A DNA stretch of 64,000 nt, taken from assembly GCF_005869935.1 (NCBI RefSeq), contig NZ_SZQF01000003.1:245265-309264 (forward strand), given 5' to 3'. The position numbers and the translations under genes are program-made. Under the pieces are notes generated by a model. It saw only the letters and a program-made list of their open reading frames with translations, did no database searches and was not told the origin of the DNA. This stretch comes from Winogradskyella algicola (GTDB taxonomy: Bacteria > Bacteroidota > Bacteroidia > Flavobacteriales > Flavobacteriaceae). Positions 38,669-47,083 of the stretch are shown here, piece by piece. Every line of letters begins with the position of its first letter. Positions within the stretch are counted from its first letter, which is position 1.

Positions 38669-39272
38669 TACGCTTATTTTCGATTTTGGTGATGTTTTTA
38701 TCAACCTAGACAAGCAAGGTGCTATGCTAAACGCACTTAATTTGTTTGAGATTGATACGTTTGAAGACGACATGATTAACACCAATATTCTATATGAAAT
38801 TGGTAAAATTTCAACTGAAGAATTTATTAATTTTTATGCATCTAAATTTTCACATTTAGATGAAAATCAAATCATTGATGCATGGAATTATATCCTAAAA
38901 GATTTTCCTAAATATCGCTTAGAGTTTATTCAACAACTTTCAAAAGAACAACGCTACAAACTGATATTATTAAGCAACACTAATGATATGCATATAGACT
39001 TTATAAAGACTAATATTAGTTTCTATGAAGACTTTAAAAGCTGTTTTGACCAGTTTTATCTATCCCAAGAAATTCAGTTGAGAAAACCTAATAGAGATAT
39101 TTTTGATTTTGTTTTAGAAAGTAATAATCTAAAACCTGAAAGTTGCTTTTTTGTTGATGATACTAAAGAAAATACAGACACAGCGAAATCTCTTGGTATT
39201 AAGGTTTGGAATATTGATGAAACCAAAGAAGATGTTATTAATTTGTTTAATCTTAATAATACACTGTTTTGA
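38661..39272 (+). CDS. HAD-superfamily hydrolase
   Basis: A 203-residue HAD phosphatase-like protein. Motif I is IFDFGDVF (D8 and D11), motif II is LILLSNTND, and motifs III/IV are QLRKPNRDIFDFVL with CFFVDDTKENTDTAKSLG. The cap is the small helical type of the YihX/2-haloacid group. The substrate may be a phosphorylated metabolite, possibly a riboflavin precursor because of its position next to ribD; that is inference. It overlaps both neighbours by a few nt. Confidence 0.88.
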   Translation: MIDTLIFDFGDVFINLDKQGAMLNALNLFEIDTFEDDMINTNILYEIGKISTEEFINFYASKFSHLDENQIIDAWNYILKDFPKYRLEFIQQLSKEQRYKLILLSNTNDMHIDFIKTNISFYEDFKSCFDQFYLSQEIQLRKPNRDIFDFVLESNNLKPESCFFVDDTKENTDTAKSLGIKVWNIDETKEDVINLFNLNNTLF

Positions 39273-40117
39273 TTTTCCTTGTACTGAGTGTCTTATCCTC
39301 AACGTCTATTTTTATTTTATTTAAACTCTTTAAACTATATAATGTTGATACACTCCAAGCTATCGTATACAATTATATTACCGCCAGCATCTGTGGAATC
39401 ATTCTATTCGACAAAAAAAATGATATTATAGATTTTGTTAATGAGCCTTGGTTTTATGTAGCACTAGTATTAGGGTTTTTATTTATTAGCATATTTAATG
39501 TTATGGCACTTACAGCTCAGAAAAATGGATTATCAGTAGCATCTGTTGCGAGTAAAATGAGTGTTATAATACCTATTTTATTCGGAATCATCGTTTACAA
39601 TGAAAGTGTGGGTTTTTATAAGATAGTGGGCATTATGTTCGCTTTAGTTGCTGTCGTCTTAGCATCAATAAAGCCTAAAAGTAATGTAAGATTGACAAAG
39701 ACCATCTATCTGCCTATTATCCTATTTTTAGGTTCTGGTGTTATAGAAACAAGTGTTAACCATTTTGCACCTGAAGGGAATATGCCTTTATTTTTGGCTA
39801 TCATATTTGCTAGCGCAGGAATTATAGGATTGATATTAGTATCTATAAAAACCATAAAAGAAAAACAGGTTTTTAAAGTAAAAGCCATTCCCTTTGGTTT
39901 TGCTTTAGGTTTAGTAAACTATTGTTCCATGTATTTTTTATTAAAAGCATTAAGAGTAGAAGGATTTGAAAGTTCTGTCGTTTTTACCGTAAATAATGTA
40001 GCGATTGTTGCAGTATCTTGTTTAACAGGCTTATTACTTTTTAAAGAAGTGATATCTTCTAAAAACTGGTTTGGTATTGGCTTAGCTTTAATTTCAATAA
40101 TTTTAGTAACCTTATAA
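39269..40117 (+). CDS. EamA/DMT family membrane transporter
   Basis: A 282-residue membrane protein with about ten hydrophobic helices in two EamA repeats; VASKMSVIIPILFGIIVYNE and VNNVAIVAVSCLTGLLLFKE are the internal signature positions. The start is TTG, overlapping the HAD stop codon (TTGA). The transported compound is unknown. It ends with a TAATG overlap to the YigZ gene. Confidence 0.85.
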   Translation: MIFLVLSVLSSTSIFILFKLFKLYNVDTLQAIVYNYITASICGIILFDKKNDIIDFVNEPWFYVALVLGFLFISIFNVMALTAQKNGLSVASVASKMSVIIPILFGIIVYNESVGFYKIVGIMFALVAVVLASIKPKSNVRLTKTIYLPIILFLGSGVIETSVNHFAPEGNMPLFLAIIFASAGIIGLILVSIKTIKEKQVFKVKAIPFGFALGLVNYCSMYFLLKALRVEGFESSVVFTVNNVAIVAVSCLTGLLLFKEVISSKNWFGIGLALISIILVTL

Positions 40118-40725
40118 TGTTGACTCAAGACATATATAAAACCATTTCTAAATCTTCGGTTGGAGAGTTGTTTAAAGACAAAAACAGTAAATTTATTGGT
40201 TTTGCATTTCCGGTTGAAAACGAAGATCAAATAAAAGCTTACATAGATGAAGTTAAAAAAGAGCATCACTCGGCAAGGCATTGGTGCTATGCTTATCAAT
40301 TAGGGACAGAAAACATAAGTTTTAGAGCAAACGATGATGGAGAACCCAATAATTCTGCTGGAATGCCAATCTATGGGCAAATTCAGTCTTATGAACTAAC
40401 TAATATTCTTGTTGTAGTTGTTAGGTATTATGGCGGAATAAAGCTTGGTGTTGGTGGCTTAATCAACGCTTACAAAACTGGCGCTCAATTTGCTCTTGAA
40501 GCTTCAGAAATTATTGAAAAAACAATTAATAAGCATTTCTCACTCAAATTTGAATATAAAAACATGAGTAAGGTGATGCGAATTCTTAAAGAGCATCAAA
40601 TAGAAATATTAAAACAAACCTTAGAGCTTGATTGTTTGTTAGAAATATCTGTCAGAAAAGGTAACGCTTCAAAAGTATTTGAAATATTTAACCAGTTTTA
40701 TGGTGTTACAATTGATGAATTATAA
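40117..40725 (+). CDS. yigZ: YigZ/IMPACT family protein
   Basis: A 202-residue protein of the YigZ (UPF0029) family. The N-terminal domain contains FKDKNSKFIGFAFPV, HHSARHWCYAYQLG, DDGEPNNSAGMPI and VVVRYYGGIKLGVGGLINAY, and the C-terminal DUF1949-like domain follows. Relatives bind ribosome-associated factors and suppress Gcn2-type kinases in eukaryotes; the bacterial role is unclear. It is the last gene of the LEA-ribD-HAD-EamA operon and overlaps the thioesterase gene by 6 nt at its 3' end. Confidence 0.92.
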   Translation: MLTQDIYKTISKSSVGELFKDKNSKFIGFAFPVENEDQIKAYIDEVKKEHHSARHWCYAYQLGTENISFRANDDGEPNNSAGMPIYGQIQSYELTNILVVVVRYYGGIKLGVGGLINAYKTGAQFALEASEIIEKTINKHFSLKFEYKNMSKVMRILKEHQIEILKQTLELDCLLEISVRKGNASKVFEIFNQFYGVTIDEL

Positions 40726-41127
40726 CGAATAATTTTGCAGTTTGTCTAAAAGATATTTTGGGCATCTTGTAGGTCTATTTTTTTTTGTGTCAATAAAAGC
40801 TAAAATAGTATTGCCAGTTGCCAATAATTCACCTTTATGATTTGTTAACTCATAATCAAACTCTATGGATGCAGTTGGCATTTTCTTCAACTTAGTTTTT
40901 ACTTTAAGCACATCATCATAACGTGCTGAATTTTTGTAGTTTATATTAAGTGAAATTACCGGAAGCATTATACCTTCTGCTTCCATAGCACTATAATTGA
41001 ATCCAAACTCTCTTAGCCACTCCGTTCTACCTACCTCAAAGTATACAGCATAATTAGCGTGATACACAACTCCCATCTGGTCAGTTTCGCCATAGCGGAC
41101 ACGTATTTTTGTTTCGTTATAATTCAA
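40720..41127 (-). CDS. Acyl-CoA thioesterase, YbgC/4-hydroxybenzoyl-CoA type
   Basis: A 135-residue hot-dog fold thioesterase. The characteristic RYGETDQMGVVYHANYAVYFEVGRTEWLRE segment carries the catalytic Asp (residue 16) and the following HANY loop. The rest is LKKMPTASIEFDYELTN and TGNTILAFIDTKKNRPTRCP. It is divergently oriented from dnaA and probably acts on short-chain or aromatic acyl-CoA. Confidence 0.92.
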   Translation of the reverse strand: MNYNETKIRVRYGETDQMGVVYHANYAVYFEVGRTEWLREFGFNYSAMEAEGIMLPVISLNINYKNSARYDDVLKVKTKLKKMPTASIEFDYELTNHKGELLATGNTILAFIDTKKNRPTRCPKYLLDKLQNYSL

Positions 41128-41263
41128 AATTTTAGATGATTTTTAATAAAAAATTTGTAGTTTTAGAAGATTTTAAACATGGGGAAAAAAATCTTAAAAT
41201 TCAATTAGAATTGATTTTTTTTTTAAAAATTTTGTTCACATATTTGTCATGTTCAAAATGCTG

Positions 41264-41289
41264 AGAGAATCCTAATTCTCTTTTTTTTT
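41264..41289 (+). terminator. Intrinsic terminator in the leader region of dnaA
   Basis: AGAGAAT (41264-41270), loop CCTA, ATTCTCT (41275-41281), then eight T. It is oriented on the dnaA strand, but no gene lies upstream on that strand; the region is divergent from the thioesterase gene. Confidence 0.65.
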
Positions 41290-41327
41290 GCTAATCTAAC
41301 TAACAACTTAAAATCTAAATTTAACTA

Positions 41328-42755
41328 ATGGAGATCACAGCGGATTCTGTATGGAGTAATTGTCTCGATTTTATTAAAGATAATATACAACCCCAAGCCT
41401 ATAAAACGTGGTTTGAACCCATACAAGCTGTAAAACTTACTGGCAATGCATTGAGTATTCAAGTACCAAGTAAGTTTTTCTATGAGTGGTTAGAAGAGCA
41501 TTATGTTAAAATCCTTAAAGTAGCTCTTACTAAGGAGTTAGGAGACGATGCCAAATTGGTGTATGTTATTAAGATGGAGAACACCTATGGCAACAAGCAA
41601 CCTTTTACAGAAAAGATTCCAAGTGCTAACAGAACACCAGTAAAGTCGCAAGATGTTGATGTTCCATTTAATAATAAAAGTCCTGAGTTAAAAAATCCAT
41701 TCATAATTCCTGGCATAAGAAATGTAAAAATTGAGTCTCAACTCAATCCAAGCTACACGTTTGAAAACTTTTTAGAGGGTGACTCTAATCGTTTGGCAAG
41801 AAATGCAGGAATTGCTGTTGCCAATAAACCAGGTGGAACGTCTTTTAATCCACTTTTAATTTTTGGTGGAGTTGGTTTAGGAAAAACACACCTAGCTCAC
41901 GCTATTGGTGTAGATATAAAAGATAAATATCCAGAAAAAACTGTCCTTTATATTTCGGCTGAAAAATTTACGCAGCAGTATATAGATTCTGTTAAGAAAA
42001 ACAATAGAAACGACTTTATTCATTTTTATCAAATCATTGATGTTCTAATAATTGACGACGTACAATTCTTATCTGGTAAAACAGGTACGCAAGATGTATT
42101 CTTCCATATCTTTAACCACTTGCACCAAAATGGTAAGCAAGTTGTATTAACGAGTGATAAAGCACCTGTTGATATGCAAGATATTGAGCAGCGTTTATTA
42201 TCTCGTTTTAAATGGGGACTTTCTGCTGAGTTACAAACTCCAGATTTTGAAACTAGGGTCTCTATCCTTAAAAACAAGCTTTACAGAGATGGTGTAGAAA
42301 TGCCAGATGAAATTGTAGAGTATGTTGCTAAGCACATAAAAACAAATGTTAGAGAACTTGAAGGTGCCATAATCTCTTTAATAGCACAATCATCTTTCAA
42401 TAAAAAAGAAATTACAATAAACCTTGCTAAGGATATTGTAGACAAATTTGTTAAAAACACAAAACGCGAAGTATCTATAGACTATATCCAAAAAGTCGTT
42501 TCAGATTATTTTCAGATGGATGTAAGTACACTTCAATCTAAAACGCGTAAACGACATATTGTACAAGCGCGTCAGTTGGCTATGTTTTTTGCAAAAAAAT
42601 ACACTAAAGCGTCTTTGGCAAGTATTGGCTCTCAAATTGGGCAGCGCGATCATGCTACGGTATTACATGCTTGTAAAACTGTTGATAACTTATCGTCTAC
42701 TGACAAACAGTTTAGAAAATACGTTGAGGATTTAGCCAAAAAATTATCGCTTTAA
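41328..42755 (+). CDS. dnaA: Chromosomal replication initiator protein DnaA
   Basis: A 475-residue AAA+ initiator that binds DnaA boxes and opens the origin. Domain I (about 1-85) has ITADSVWSNCLDFIKDNIQPQAYKTWFEP; domain III has Walker A FGGVGLGKTHLAH, Walker B VLIIDDVQFLSGK, sensor LLSRFKWGLSAEL and Arg-finger region; domain IV has the DNA-binding signature VQARQLAMFFAKKY and GQRDHATVLHACKTV. It is complete. No cluster of DnaA boxes is visible in the 200 nt before it, so the origin is probably elsewhere, as is common in Bacteroidota. The tyrosine phosphatase gene follows 12 nt later. Confidence 0.98.
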   Translation: MEITADSVWSNCLDFIKDNIQPQAYKTWFEPIQAVKLTGNALSIQVPSKFFYEWLEEHYVKILKVALTKELGDDAKLVYVIKMENTYGNKQPFTEKIPSANRTPVKSQDVDVPFNNKSPELKNPFIIPGIRNVKIESQLNPSYTFENFLEGDSNRLARNAGIAVANKPGGTSFNPLLIFGGVGLGKTHLAHAIGVDIKDKYPEKTVLYISAEKFTQQYIDSVKKNNRNDFIHFYQIIDVLIIDDVQFLSGKTGTQDVFFHIFNHLHQNGKQVVLTSDKAPVDMQDIEQRLLSRFKWGLSAELQTPDFETRVSILKNKLYRDGVEMPDEIVEYVAKHIKTNVRELEGAIISLIAQSSFNKKEITINLAKDIVDKFVKNTKREVSIDYIQKVVSDYFQMDVSTLQSKTRKRHIVQARQLAMFFAKKYTKASLASIGSQIGQRDHATVLHACKTVDNLSSTDKQFRKYVEDLAKKLSL

Positions 42756-42767
42756 ACATTTAACGCC

Positions 42768-43229
42768 ATGACTAAAATTCTAATGGTGTGTCTTGGCAAC
42801 ATTTGTCGTTCGCCATTAGCCCATGGTATCTTGGAATCCAAACTTAACACTTCTAAATTTTATGTTGATTCTGCCGGTACAGCAGCATATCATGCAGGTC
42901 TTCAACCAGATCAGAGGTCCATTAAAGTAGCCAAAAACAATGGTGTAGATATAAGTCACCAAACAGCTAGGCAATTTAAAGCTTCAGATTTTGATAAATT
43001 TGATTATATCTATGCTATGGATGCTTCAAACTACACCAACATTGTTAGTCTGGCAAGAAATAATTCGGATATAGGAAAGGTGAAACTATTTCTTGAGGAA
43101 AATCCAAATGTTTCAAATAAAAATGTACCTGATCCTTATTACGGAGATATGAGTGATTTTGAATATGTTTTTGATTTGATTGAAACCACTTCTGCGATAA
43201 TAGCAAAAAAGTTGCTTGAAGATTTATAG
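42768..43229 (+). CDS. Low-molecular-weight protein-tyrosine phosphatase
   Basis: A 153-residue LMW-PTP with the P-loop VCLGNICRSP (nucleophile Cys8, Arg14) and the general acid in VPDPYYGD near residue 125. Such enzymes act on phosphotyrosine in exopolysaccharide kinases or on arginine phosphate in Gram-positives. The length is standard. The gene directly follows dnaA, an arrangement common in flavobacteria. Confidence 0.94.
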   Translation: MTKILMVCLGNICRSPLAHGILESKLNTSKFYVDSAGTAAYHAGLQPDQRSIKVAKNNGVDISHQTARQFKASDFDKFDYIYAMDASNYTNIVSLARNNSDIGKVKLFLEENPNVSNKNVPDPYYGDMSDFEYVFDLIETTSAIIAKKLLEDL

Positions 43230-43295
43230 AACATAAAATCAATTATTTGATTTTTCGTAACTTAGAAACGTTTAAATGTTCTAAAAACACACGCT

Positions 43296-44687
43296 ATGAG
43301 AATACTATTTGCAATTATTGGTATCATTTATCTAAATATTACCTTTGCCCAAGATATAGAATTAGAGTCTTTTGCCTCAGGTTTTAATCGTCCTGTAAAC
43401 ATAAAACACGCTGGTGATGATAGGTTGTTTGTGGTTGAACAAGATGGTATAATTAAAATTGTTAATTCTGACGGAACAATTGAAACTACAAATTTTTTAG
43501 ACATAGATGATCGTGTTAGGAGCATTGGGAATGAACAAGGCTTATTAGGTTTGGCATTTCACCCAAATTTTGACACTAATGGTTATTTTTTTGTTTATTA
43601 TACAGATAATTCAGGAGACACCGTAATCTCACGATTCTCAAGGATTGGAACTAATCCTACAATTGCAGATCCTAATTCAGAATTAGAAATACTTACTTAC
43701 TCGCAACCCTTTAGCAATCATAATGGTGGTGAATTACAGTTTGGACCAGATGGATATTTATACATTTCGAGCGGAGATGGTGGCTCTGGTGGAGACCCTC
43801 AAAATAACGGTCAAAATCTGAACAGCTTACTTGGCAAGCTTTTACGAATTGATGTAAACAACTCAACAGTCTCAAATCCTTACGCTATTCCTTCAGATAA
43901 CCCTTTTGTAGGTAATCCGAGCGCCAGGGACGAAATCTGGGCATATGGGTTGCGAAATGCTTGGAAATTTTCTTTTGACAGTATGAATAACGATTTATGG
44001 ATTGCAGATGTTGGGCAAAATGCCAGAGAGGAAATTAATCAGGCGGCTTCTACTGATGCTGGACTCAATTATGGGTGGAGATGCTATGAAGGTAATAATA
44101 GCTTCAACCTAACTGGCTGCCCAAGCAGTAGCACATTAACTTTTCCTGTAGCGGAATACTCACATTCTGGCGGAAGATGCTCTATCACTGGCGGATATGT
44201 CTACAGAGGCTCAACTTACCCAAATTTAGTTGGTACTTATTTATTTGGAGATGTATGTACGCAAGAAATTGGGTATTTAAAATTTGAAAACGGTAGTTGG
44301 AATTCAACTTTTGAAAGTTTCTCTGGTAATTGGGTAGCTTTTGGTGAAGATATAAACGGAGAGCTTTATGTTTCTAGTCTTGGAGGTAGTATTTTTAAAG
44401 TTACGGATTCCCTTCTTAGTATCGATGAGAATACTCAAAATTCAATATCTATATATCCTAACCCAGCTAACACTACTCTGAATATAGACTTTCCGAATGG
44501 CACATCTGGTGATTCAACAAATATTGATATTTATGACATACAAGGAAAGTTAATAAAGTCTATTTTAAAAGATAATAATGATACTTTTACAAGCATAAAT
44601 ATTTCAGAACTAAAAAGTGGTTTTTATATCATAAAACTTAAATCTGAAAACGGTAAAAAACTCACTAAAAAATTTGTTATAAATTAA
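43296..44687 (+). CDS. T9SS-exported PQQ-dependent sugar dehydrogenase-like protein
   Basis: A 463-residue secreted protein with a signal peptide (1-18, ending TFAQ). The six-bladed beta-propeller is of the glucose/sorbosone dehydrogenase type: NRPVNIKHAGDDRLFVVEQDG, GLLGLAFHPNF, FSNHNGGELQFGPDGYLYISSGDGG, DEIWAYGLRNAWKFSFD and GGYVYRGSTYPNLVGTYLFGD. A type A sorting domain begins at IYPNPANTTLNI. PQQ binding and calcium are expected from the family, but activity is not proven; many homologues have unknown substrate. The gene stands between two dnaA-neighbourhood genes and abuts the methyltransferase start. Confidence 0.88.
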   Translation: MRILFAIIGIIYLNITFAQDIELESFASGFNRPVNIKHAGDDRLFVVEQDGIIKIVNSDGTIETTNFLDIDDRVRSIGNEQGLLGLAFHPNFDTNGYFFVYYTDNSGDTVISRFSRIGTNPTIADPNSELEILTYSQPFSNHNGGELQFGPDGYLYISSGDGGSGGDPQNNGQNLNSLLGKLLRIDVNNSTVSNPYAIPSDNPFVGNPSARDEIWAYGLRNAWKFSFDSMNNDLWIADVGQNAREEINQAASTDAGLNYGWRCYEGNNSFNLTGCPSSSTLTFPVAEYSHSGGRCSITGGYVYRGSTYPNLVGTYLFGDVCTQEIGYLKFENGSWNSTFESFSGNWVAFGEDINGELYVSSLGGSIFKVTDSLLSIDENTQNSISIYPNPANTTLNIDFPNGTSGDSTNIDIYDIQGKLIKSILKDNNDTFTSINISELKSGFYIIKLKSENGKKLTKKFVIN

Positions 44688-45404
44688 ATGACAAGCTCAA
44701 AAGGCCAGCTATATCTTATCCCAACACGATTAGGAGATAATCCACCTTTGGAGGTTCTACCAATCTCTATTAAAAAAGTAATTGAAGACATTGATTATTA
44801 TATTGTTGAAAATGAAAAAACAGCTCGTCGTTTTATTAAACGTATTTCGCCTAACAAATCTCAGCCTTCACTTAAGCTAAGTGTACTCAATAAATATACA
44901 ACAGAAGAAGAGCGTAATACTTTTTTAAATCCTTGCTTAGAAGGTCGTACTATTGGGTTACTTTCTGAAGCAGGTTGTCCTGCTATCGCAGATCCAGGCT
45001 CTGATATTGTTAGCTTAGCACATAACATGAATATAAAAGTTGTACCTTTAGTTGGACCTTCTTCAATACTATTGGCTTTAATGGCTTCTGGTATGAATGG
45101 GCAGAGTTTTTGTTTTAACGGTTATTTACCAATAGACAAAGCTGAAAGAAAATCTAAATTAAAAAGCTTAGAGCGTTTATCATCGGAGCACAATCAAGCT
45201 CAAATTTTTATTGAAACTCCTTACAGAAACATGAAAATGCTTGATGACCTGGCGAATGTATTACATCCTGAAACCAGAGTTTGTGTAGCTTGCGATCTAA
45301 CACTACCTAGCGAATTTATAAAAACACAACCCGCCAAAGACTGGAAACTTAATAAAGAGGACCTACATAAAAGGCCTGCTATATTTATTATTCAAAAAAG
45401 TTAA
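44688..45404 (+). CDS. SAM-dependent methyltransferase, tetrapyrrole-methylase fold (RsmI-like)
   Basis: A 238-residue protein of the tetrapyrrole methylase superfamily related to RsmI. It has GQLYLIPTRLGDNPP, the helix YYIVENEKTARRFIKRI, LLSEAGCPAIADPGSDIV (the counterpart of the family GxPxxSDPG motif), VPLVGPSSILLALMASGMNGQSFCFNGYLP, and IFIETPYRNMKML. Canonical RsmI 2'-O-methylates C1402 of 16S rRNA; this shorter branch, with substitutions in the motif, may have another target. It begins 1 nt after the previous stop and overlaps the convergent lysozyme-like gene by 4 nt. Confidence 0.85.
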   Translation: MTSSKGQLYLIPTRLGDNPPLEVLPISIKKVIEDIDYYIVENEKTARRFIKRISPNKSQPSLKLSVLNKYTTEEERNTFLNPCLEGRTIGLLSEAGCPAIADPGSDIVSLAHNMNIKVVPLVGPSSILLALMASGMNGQSFCFNGYLPIDKAERKSKLKSLERLSSEHNQAQIFIETPYRNMKMLDDLANVLHPETRVCVACDLTLPSEFIKTQPAKDWKLNKEDLHKRPAIFIIQKS

Positions 45405-46066
45405 ATTCTTGCTTTGGCCTTTTTGTTTGGCTTAATGATAGTTGTATCGTAACCAGAAAACTTTTTCATGTAGTATTTTACAGTAGAGCCATACGCATCA
45501 GAAAGGTTGTAGTCTCCATAGCTGCGTAAAAACTTTTTAACCGTTCCAGGACCAGCGAGATGTGCCGCAGCTAAAATACCAGATTCGGTTACCTTAACTC
45601 CACCGATATACTTACCATCAAAACGCTTAATGTCCTTTCTTAAAATCCATTTGTTTCGTGATGCATTTGCCATAAATGCTTTTTCCTGAAGTTCTGGATT
45701 GTACAGAAACTGATTAGGGTTATAAATACCAATTAACTTTAAAGTTTCAGCACCAAATTGATATTTCCCTAAATAACCTAATGTGTTTACAGTAAAATAA
45801 TCTCCTCTAGATTCTTTAAATGCAAGTGCTTCTTTAAAACCTTCGAAGGACTTACCTAGATGTGGTGTAAAAATATCTGATTTAGCAACATCATTACCTT
45901 GAGACATGGCTAAATCTGACTTGATATTGTAGTTTAAATCCAAACCTTCTGTTGAATACATCTCTGTATTTAAGGAGGAATTTGGATAAAGTGCCAACGC
46001 AATTACTAAGCAAATTGAAAATGGCAACAAATAATTCTTAACGCTATTTTTTATCATAACAGCCAA
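45401..46066 (-). CDS. Lysozyme-like peptidoglycan hydrolase (SLT-related)
   Basis: A 221-residue exported or membrane-anchored protein with an N-terminal hydrophobic segment (about 10-28). The domain at 75-200 has a lysozyme-like pattern: FKEALAFKESRGDYFTVNTLGYLGKYQFGAETL, where the Glu in ESRGD would be catalytic, then AANASRNKW-like FMANASRNKWIL, and ILAAAHLAGPGTVKKFL. Homologues are often labelled as peptidoglycan-binding/LysM proteins, but no LysM is seen here. Start codons 9 nt apart (MAVMIKN) cannot be distinguished. Confidence 0.7.
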   Translation of the reverse strand: MAVMIKNSVKNYLLPFSICLVIALALYPNSSLNTEMYSTEGLDLNYNIKSDLAMSQGNDVAKSDIFTPHLGKSFEGFKEALAFKESRGDYFTVNTLGYLGKYQFGAETLKLIGIYNPNQFLYNPELQEKAFMANASRNKWILRKDIKRFDGKYIGGVKVTESGILAAAHLAGPGTVKKFLRSYGDYNLSDAYGSTVKYYMKKFSGYDTTIIKPNKKAKARI

Positions 46067-46174
46067 TTTTTAACTGATAAAACTTTCCCCAAAAGTCTTT
46101 ATCAAAATCGCGTGCAAATATACGAATTTTATTTAAATATTGAAAATCAACATGTTAAGGTTTGTTAAAAGTTA

Positions 46175-47080
46175 TTAATAGTAGATATAATGCATCTTTA
46201 AACGTCCCTTACTATTTAATTCCAATGCTGGGAAAGGCACCTTAATTACGTTTAAAACGTCAAAAATGGTTTTTAGAAAATGAGATTTTGTTTTAATTCT
46301 GCTTAAATCTACATCTAGGCTTAGGTAATATTGCCGTGTTCTATTTTGATTTAGAAACAAAGGATCATTAGGTTCGCCTGTTAACATACCATCTGCTCCA
46401 TAACCAAATGCAAGATTTAGCCAATTAGGAAGGTGATTTGTTTTTAAAAATGAATTAAGATTTGCACTCAACCAATAGGTCTGACCATTATAATCTTTTA
46501 AAAATTCTTCGGCTAACCCGTTGCCTAATTTATCTGGTCGTTGCTTTGCAAATCTTGTTTGATGGAACGAATATTTTAAAAGGATACGTTGTTCTTGCCA
46601 CAATAACTCCTGACCAACAAAAAGTCCTGTACCAAGCGTATTAGCAGCCATATCGCTCCATGAAAAACCCCATTCTTCTGAAAAGCCATCCATGACCTCA
46701 ACAGTAGTTAAAAATCCAAGTCCTAATGCTGAACCATATATGATTTGATTTTTTTTACTCACACCAGCCCAATTAAGTGTATTTGCACCCAATCTACCAA
46801 TCTGATAGGAAGAAAATACATGCCCTAACTTATCCATCTGCAACCACTCACCACTATCATCTAGCGTTTTAAACTTTGATCGCGGATAATCGACATACCA
46901 TAATTGATTTAGACCTATCAACGTAGTAGTAGCTAAAGAAATTTCGGAAATAAGAACAGTATTTCTTCGTGACTTGTTTAGAGAATCACTTGGTTTTAAA
47001 AACTGATTAAGTCTGGATTGCGCAAAAATAGAACCACTAACACAAAGCAGAAATATGATATGTGTTATAACACACCTCAA
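46175..47080 (-). CDS. DUF2279 (YfiM-like) protein
   Basis: A 301-residue protein with a signal peptide (ending GSIFAQ) and a DUF2279 region: LISEISLATTTLIGLNQLWYVDYPRS, MDKLGHVFSSYQIGRLGANTLNWAG, VEVMDGFSEEWGFSWSDMAANTLGT. The C-terminal strands with RQYYLSLDVDLSRI and aromatic ending MHYIYY suggest an outer-membrane lipoprotein-like or barrel protein. The function is unknown. It follows mltG by 3 nt, so it may act on the envelope. Confidence 0.82.
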   Translation of the reverse strand: MRCVITHIIFLLCVSGSIFAQSRLNQFLKPSDSLNKSRRNTVLISEISLATTTLIGLNQLWYVDYPRSKFKTLDDSGEWLQMDKLGHVFSSYQIGRLGANTLNWAGVSKKNQIIYGSALGLGFLTTVEVMDGFSEEWGFSWSDMAANTLGTGLFVGQELLWQEQRILLKYSFHQTRFAKQRPDKLGNGLAEEFLKDYNGQTYWLSANLNSFLKTNHLPNWLNLAFGYGADGMLTGEPNDPLFLNQNRTRQYYLSLDVDLSRIKTKSHFLKTIFDVLNVIKVPFPALELNSKGRLKMHYIYY

Positions 47081-47083
47081 GCC

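Noticed and set aside
39919..40299. 126-codon minus-strand reading frame over EamA/YigZ
   Set aside because: Antisense to two well-supported genes and without family resemblance.
41128..41327. oriC next to dnaA
   Set aside because: No cluster of TTATCCACA-like boxes is present; only weak single matches (e.g. TTGTTCACA) are seen, so there is no basis for an origin call.
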